A stretch of 7,513 bases of DNA from an uncultured Verrucomicrobiales bacterium (lineage in GTDB: Bacteria > Verrucomicrobiota > Verrucomicrobiia > Verrucomicrobiales > Akkermansiaceae): NCBI GenBank assembly GCA_937885815.1, contig CALABM010000101.1, positions 1 to 7,513 on the forward strand, in the 5' to 3' direction. How positions within the stretch are numbered: the stretch's first letter is position 1; each line of letters begins with the position of its first letter. Of this stretch, positions 1-6,400 are shown one piece after another. A program made the translations under genes and the position numbers. The notes beneath the pieces were generated by a model. It saw nothing but the letters and a program-made list of their open reading frames with translations. It did no database searches and was not told where the DNA came from.

Positions 1-353
1 GGTATGTCCTGCTTGGTGGTAGCAATTCCATGGAGCTTGAAGGTTTGGAGAGTTATCAGCTTGAAGGCGTGACCCTGGGTGAGGGGGCCGCCTTGACTTT
101 CACTCTGTCTGAGGAGGTGTTGGAGGGGCTCACGGAGTCGACTATTACGATTAATTTTTACGGTCTTTCTCTGGAAGGGGAGGCTGCATTTACTGCCATG
201 AGTGAAGAAGATGATTCTTTGCAGATTGTCAGTTATACTACTACTGGTGAAGGCGTGTCTGTGACGGTGTCTAACGTCGTTCCGGAGCCTACTACAGCCA
301 CGCTTTCTTTCCTCGCTCTGGCTGCTCTTGCAGCTCGTCGCAGACGCCGTTGA
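1..353 (+). CDS. PEP-CTERM sorting domain protein, C-terminal part (5' end outside window)
   Basis: The frame is open from the first complete codon at position 3 to TGA at 351-353, so the ATG at position 30 is probably internal and the true start lies upstream. About 116 residues are visible. Most of them are acidic and Gly/Thr/Leu-rich, with the alternating pattern of a secreted beta-sandwich protein (for example STITINFYGLSLEGE), and carry no recognisable catalytic motif. The last 24 residues form a tripartite sorting tail: V-P-E-P-T-T, a hydrophobic Leu/Ala stretch, and five arginines. In PEP-CTERM proteins this tail directs export followed by processing by an exosortase-type transpeptidase; that role is family knowledge, and no exosortase gene is in the window. 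The main domain and substrate cannot be named from this fragment. The gene runs in the same direction as the giant gene downstream, but a candidate terminator separates them. Confidence 0.9.
   Translation, partial: YVLLGGSNSMELEGLESYQLEGVTLGEGAALTFTLSEEVLEGLTESTITINFYGLSLEGEAAFTAMSEEDDSLQIVSYTTTGEGVSVTVSNVVPEPTTATLSFLALAALAARRRRR
279..353 (+). other. PEP-CTERM sorting signal with C-terminal Arg cluster
   Basis: Codons at 282-290 spell P-E-P. They are followed by TTATLSFLALAALAA as the membrane-spanning stretch, and by five arginine codons at 336-350 (CGT CGC AGA CGC CGT) just before the stop. All three parts of the classical signal are present in order and spacing. The Thr-Thr-Ala-Thr-Leu-Ser sequence after PEP is the flavour I associate with Akkermansia, and it is the main taxonomic clue in the window. 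Confidence 0.9.
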
Positions 354-376
354 GTTGAGTTTTTACACTTATTATT

Positions 377-421
377 AGCCTTGCTCTTAGTTTATGTAGC
401 TGCGAGTAGGGCTTTCTTATT
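377..421 (+). terminator. candidate rho-independent terminator after the PEP-CTERM gene
   Basis: Bases 377-386 (AGCCTTGCTC) can pair with 404-413 (GAGTAGGGCT) in a 10-bp stem with two G-T wobbles and a 17-base loop. A T-rich run (TTTCTTATTC) begins at its 3' edge. The position, 24 bases after the stop at 353, suits termination of the upstream gene. The loop is long and the T tract is interrupted, so this is a moderate call. If real, the giant gene would need its own promoter within or just after the hairpin. Confidence 0.4.
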
Positions 422-444
422 CACTTTTAACTTACTTTTTAAAT

Positions 445-3400
445 ATGTCTTTTACTGATAATGAAGTTATAACATCGGTACGTTACTACAACGAATCCGA
501 CTACCACGAAATGTTTGAGGTGAGTAGTTCCTGTACTGTCACTTTGAAAGATGGGGGCCAGTTGAAATTTTACGGCGCATATGAATCGTATGACTATTAT
601 TATTCTTCCGGTCAGTCTTTGTATGTGTCTGGTACTCTTAATGCAGAGTTTGAGAATAAAGCGGATGCGATTTATTCTGACTGTCCCCTATTCTTCTTGT
701 CGGTAGACGGCACGATGAATTTCGAGAATGCCGGTATACATTTGGGGGCTGAAAATGATAGTCATGAGCATTATAATTATTATTATTCTTCTTCTCGTTT
801 TCAGATATATGAAGGCGCTGAAGTTATCATGAACGGTGGTTCTTTGTATTACGAATCATGCTACGATGATGCGCAAGATAGTGTAAAGGTATATGGTAAC
901 CTGATAATGAGCGGTACTGATGTTGACGCTCCGATATACGTGGAACAGCATAGCTCTAGTTATCAGGCGGGGGTGACTGCTAATAATTGTACCTTCCATC
1001 AGACAATTACGTTGTATGACTATTATACCGGGAATACGGCAACCATGTTGAAGGGAACAGGTAACGTCTTTACTTGTCAGGAATTGTTGTATCTTGATTA
1101 TTATCAGGGCGATTTTTCGGAGGTAATAGGATTTATCGGAGAGACGATAGCTACGAATCCGTATATATCATTCTATGCCAAAGGTAATGTGACGGTTTCA
1201 TCCGCGCAGGTAGGTGGAGTGCAGATTGGGTTCTGCTATAGAGGCTCTTCTTCTCAAAGTAAAGTGACAATTGAGGAGGGTGCAGAATTGATGCTGTCCG
1301 GGTATGTCTCCCAGTATGGTAGTATTGAGGCTTCTTTTGATAATCAGGCGAATGCTATAGTGGGTATTGAGGGTAATTCGACAAGTTTTTATTTGCGGGG
1401 TGTTGTTAACCTGAACAAAGCAAATATTGATCTCACGGCAAACGGAACGGCGTCCGGCAGTATCACTGTCTATTCGGACGCTGTACTGACGATGACTGAT
1501 GCTTCTCTTACTACCACGGGGGGGACGTCTGTAACCGGCAAGATTAAACTGACTAATGTTGATGTAGCGGGGAAACTTTTGCTTCAATCGGGTGCGACTG
1601 CGGAGATTGTAGGCTGCGATATTCGTGAGCTTTCTATTTCTCTGTTGGCTGCTGATTTGAAAATTACGGGCAACGATTTCTCCAATACCAAGATTACGTT
1701 TACTGATACGGATGCCGGTGGTGTAGTTGACCTCTCCGGTAATAACTGGGGGACGATTGACCGTGAGGTGATTCTGGCTCGCTTGGGTGAAAATGCTGCA
1801 CATGTCTACCTGGGAGAGCTTGAGGGCGAGTATACCGGTACTCAAGTATATACAGTAACCAACACGAACGATAGCGGAGAGGGGAGCTTGCGTTGGGCAT
1901 TGGCTCAGTCAGAAGCTTATACGGGAACTCGCCGCGTGGAGATTCGTTTTGCGGATAGTCTGGTCGGGGAAAGTATTGAGTTGAGCCGCTCTTTGGAAAT
2001 TTCCAATCGTGTGAGATTGGTAAATCTTGCTGTCCCGGTAGCAATAACCGGTGCTGACATTGTGGTGCGAGGCGAGGTTCACATGGAAAATATGGTGCTG
2101 GAGAGCCTGCAGCTCGCAGAAGGTGCCATTCTGACCGGGAAAGGTAACAGAATATCCGGTAACGGTGCCGTTGTAAAGGTTAGCGGCCACAATTTGTTTA
2201 CGGACTTGTTTGAGGGTGAGGTGGTGAATAAGGATAGTTCATATATTCTTATTGATTGCGACATCAATAATGGTGTATTTGGCTTGGATGCTCTCGGGCT
2301 GCCTTATCATGTGATGGAAAATCATGCCATGACAGGTACGATTAATATCGAGGCTGGAGAGACTTTGATTGTGGGGGATGGTGTTGAACTTGAGCATACC
2401 GGTGCCGAAATTTCAATAGCCGGAAAGTTTGTTGCTCTAAATTCAGAGAGAACTGACACCTTAACATCTACAACAACAAATTCATACTCATATATTTATG
2501 TGGATGATTCTGGTTCTCTGGAGCTGAAAAATGCCAACATATCACTTTCGGGGCGCTACGGTGCTTATTTGTATTTGAGAGGAAATAATGCTGATTTCTC
2601 CATGGAAAATGGAGAATTGAGCGCTGATGTGATGTTTGTCGGAACTCAGGCGGCAGCTTCGTTTAAAGGCGTAACTATAAAGGGGGATGTGGGTTATTAC
2701 TCCACTTCTGGAACCTGCAGTAGAAGCTTGTATATGGAAGATTGCACTCTTTCCGGCAGCCTTGATTTGGAAGATAGTACGGTTACGGTAAAGAACTCTT
2801 ATTTGCAGGGTGGAATAACGATGAGTTACACCACAATGCAGGTGACGGATTCCCACGTGTCCGGGTTGATTTATCCCGGATATAAGAGTACTCTCACCAT
2901 GAACAATTGTGAGATAGATGGCTATTTCAATTTATATTACATATCTGCATTCTCCGGCAGCGGTAATACATTCAATGGTGAGGTGTTTGCTGAATTCTCA
3001 TCTTTATATGAGGTTAGTACATCTAGTATCTCGAATGCATTGAAGCTCTTCTCCAAGATAGAGAGTGACAGATTGACGGTTCGGATAACTTCACTTGTGG
3101 ATATAAGTGGTGATGAAACCCTGCAGGGATTAGCCGGGTATCCGCCGATTGCATATAAAGTGGGTGAGTGGCAGTTGGATGGCTACGACCAATACTATGC
3201 GTATGGGCATCCTACGGCTCGTGTGGGGAGTTACACAACTCTGACGCTGGAAGAAAATGCGGTGTTGGAATTGAGTGGTGGTGGGGTAGCTGTTTCTATG
3301 TCATATGACCCGTTCATGGCGGGCTATTACGATGATACGATAGCAGATGCCATGCGTTCTTTTGCCGTAGATCCGGATAGCAGCAGCAATTATTTTGATA

Positions 3401-6400
3401 ACCTTTATGCCTATTGTGAAAAGATGTACAATGGCATGATTGTTTACGGCACGGTGAAAGCGGATTTTGAAAATGAGGCGGACGCTATCATATCTGACGA
3501 GGCATATACTCGCTTAAACATCGGCTTGCGCGCAGATTATGGTTATATTGATGAATACGGTAGCTTGAAACTTAGCAATGCGAATATTCGCCTGACGGGT
3601 GAGAATAGCGATGTTTGCGTGCGCTATGGTTCTTCCGCTACCATGGTCGGGGGTGAGCTCCGTACAACGGGGGGTTGGCTGAATGAGGGTACAACCACCT
3701 TGCGAGATGTAGAAGTGCGCAGCAATATAACAAGCACAGAAAATTCTACGCTTAACCTTATTGATACAGTTCATTACGCAGCTGTAACTTTAAAAGATTC
3801 TGTGAATGCCAATATTACCGGCACCACGGGCATCACAACCCTTGCCATTGAGGGTAGTTCGGCCGATCTCACGATAGAAGGTAACGATTTTAGTGATACC
3901 ATTATCGATGTGAGCTCTTATAGCGGACCTCAAATAGACCTTTCTGGTAACTATTGGGGCTTGGATGCAACTAAAGAGAGTATCATTGCAAAGATTGTCG
4001 GTTATAACGAAAGTGTGGTAAACATTGGCACTTGGATGACAATTGCCCCGGATCGCGCAGATAGAATTGTTGTAACTACCCATGAAGGTATTCTTGGCTC
4101 CGGTGGTTTGCTCATGGCTTTGTCGGATGCCGCGAGCGTGTCCGGGGTTGTGAATCCCAAGGTGGTGTTTGCCTCCCATCTTGCGGGTAAGACTATTACC
4201 TACCATAGTGATTTGTCCGTAAGTGAAGGTGTAACCGTGGAGCTGAGTGGCGGGGTTGTAATTGATACTCCGAAGCTTACTATAAATGGTTCGCTTGTCG
4301 CTGAGTATGCGGCAACGACTCCTGCCTTGCAAGGTGAGGGTATGCTGCAGGTTGGTTCGACCGGCTCTGTGAACTTGGTGAATGCGGGTGTCAATCTCGC
4401 TGGCGGTATTCTTCTTGCTGAAGGTGCTCGCTTCTTCATGGACGGCGGAGAGCTGGGAAGCGATGTAACGATTGCCAGTGGTTCTGTGGTTTCATTGAAT
4501 AATCTTACCCTGACAAATGAGATTTTAGAGATTGCACTTGCCGAGAGCGTGACGCTTACCAACTGCAAGCTGCAGATGCCGGAAGGAATAACTCTCACTT
4601 CGCTTTCAAACCTGAAAGGAAGTGGAAATATGATTGCGGCTACTACCATTCCGCCAACATCGGGTACAGTTGCTCTGACCTTGGGTACAAGTGGTACGGC
4701 CTTTAGCGGTTCTACTGGTAAGTTGCTGACCTTGTTCGCTGACAGCGGCACCACAGGTGCTGTGTCCCTCGCTCATCTTGGAGACGCAACACTCGCAAAT
4801 ATCAATACTATCTTTGAGGACGGCTATGTAACGAATTCGCTCCGTATTAGCGGTAACACGGAGGTCGCAGATAGTGTCGTAATTACCTCAGACGGAAATA
4901 TTAGTGTGGAAAACGGAGGCTCTTTGCGCTCTACCGGCAATGTCTCGCTCAATTTTGAAAGTTCTGCAACCTTGAGCATCTCAGCCGGAGCTGCAATGGA
5001 TGTGGCTAAACTTGAACTGGATGGCGACGCCTGTAATGTAAGCCTTGACGTGGATGGCACCATGAAGCTTCGTGGCGGTGAACTGACTGCACAAGTAATC
5101 AGCGGTGACATTAGCGGTACTGCAATTTGGAAGGATGTAACCATCTCGCAGCAGCAGAGCGGAACCCTTCAGGTAAGCGGCAGCTTGAGCACTGAGGGCG
5201 GCAGCTTGGATGGTCTGGTTGTGACCGTAAGTGGCGGTGGTAGCATCATCATGAAAGACACTCTGGGTCCGGATGCCCTTACTTTCTCCGGGGATCCTGC
5301 CACCGTGAGCTTGTCCGGTAATGACTTCAGCAACACCACCATTAATGTTTCTAACCTGAGCGGTAATGCGATAGACTTGTCCGGTAACTACTGGGGAACC
5401 AGCAACCGGGAAGAAATTATTCAGAAGATTCAGGGCTACAGCGAGGATAAAGTTATCCTGGATAGCTGGCTGGTGGGCGACGATTCTGAGGCCTTCAAGT
5501 TTAACGGAGTCTCGGGTAATACGCTGCTTTCCGCCACTGCAACGAGCGTGACGCTGAGCTTTACCCATAGCGTGGATGTTGCAAGTATTACTGCTGAGAA
5601 TCTGTACATGCAGAGTATTACAGGTTCTAAGGTGGAGATTACCAGCTACTCCGTGGAGGGTAGTAATTTGGTGCTGCACTTCGAGCCGCTGGCCTCTAAC
5701 GGACGCTATGATATCGTAGTGGGTAACTCCATCAAGAGTATTGCTGGGCAGACTATTACTATGGGGAGCGAGCAGAGCTTGGTCTCCGTGACGGCTGATG
5801 TCATTGCAGAAACTGTGGAGTCGGTGCGAGTAGAGGACTCTCTTACTCCCGGCTATATCGATATCATGCTTAGCGGTGAGATTTCCCCGGCTACGGTGAA
5901 TCAGGCCGGCTTCTCCCTTGTCGGCCCGGATGGTAAGACCATGCCTGTGGGGAACTGGAATATGCCGGCTCCGCGTATCCTTCGCCTTTATGTGGACAAT
6001 CTGTCGCAGGCAGGAGAATATACCCTTACACTGCCAGCTGAATTGGCAGACGCTGCAGGCAATAAGATGAGCACCCAGACGGTGAACTTCACTGTAGAAA
6101 GTGCGGATAACACAGTGCTGCCAAGCAATACTCAATATGAAGGTTTGACTAATGGTAGCGTCAGCGTGAGTTTCAGCGTGAGCAATGACGGCAATTTGGA
6201 CGTAACGAACGCCAAGGTGGAAATCTGGCTGACGACGAATGGCACGGTGGCTGAGGATTCCGTGCTGTTGGATATCGCAACGATTGAAACGCTTACTGCC
6301 GGCGGTACGGTAGAGCTGACACGTAACTTGTTGCTGAGCGATGTGCCCGGTCTGGAGGCCGGAGATTATCAATTGGTTGCTACTGTGAGCGGTGGCAAGG

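Noticed and set aside
30..32. ATG at 30 as the start of the PEP-CTERM gene
   Set aside because: The frame is already open upstream to the window edge and encodes YVLLGGSNS, which reads as a continuing beta-strand region. No signal peptide follows the ATG.
354..458. Hydrophobic stretch (EFLHLLLALLLVYVAAS) in the frame of the upstream gene, looking like a signal peptide for the giant protein
   Set aside because: It has no ATG or GTG start, directly follows the TGA at 351-353, is out of frame with ATG 445 and ends in TGA at 456-458. The T-rich base composition is enough to explain the hydrophobicity. A frameshift joining it to the giant gene cannot be excluded, but nothing supports one.
595..1026. 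Short direct repeats as a CRISPR array or tandem repeat locus
   Set aside because: The words are only 12-14 bases long, irregularly spaced, in frame, and explained by repeated Tyr-rich coils.
1198..4754. Several 60-215 codon minus-strand open frames
   Set aside because: They overlap each other in different frames, oppose the beta-helix coding sequence and have no recognisable motif or good start context.
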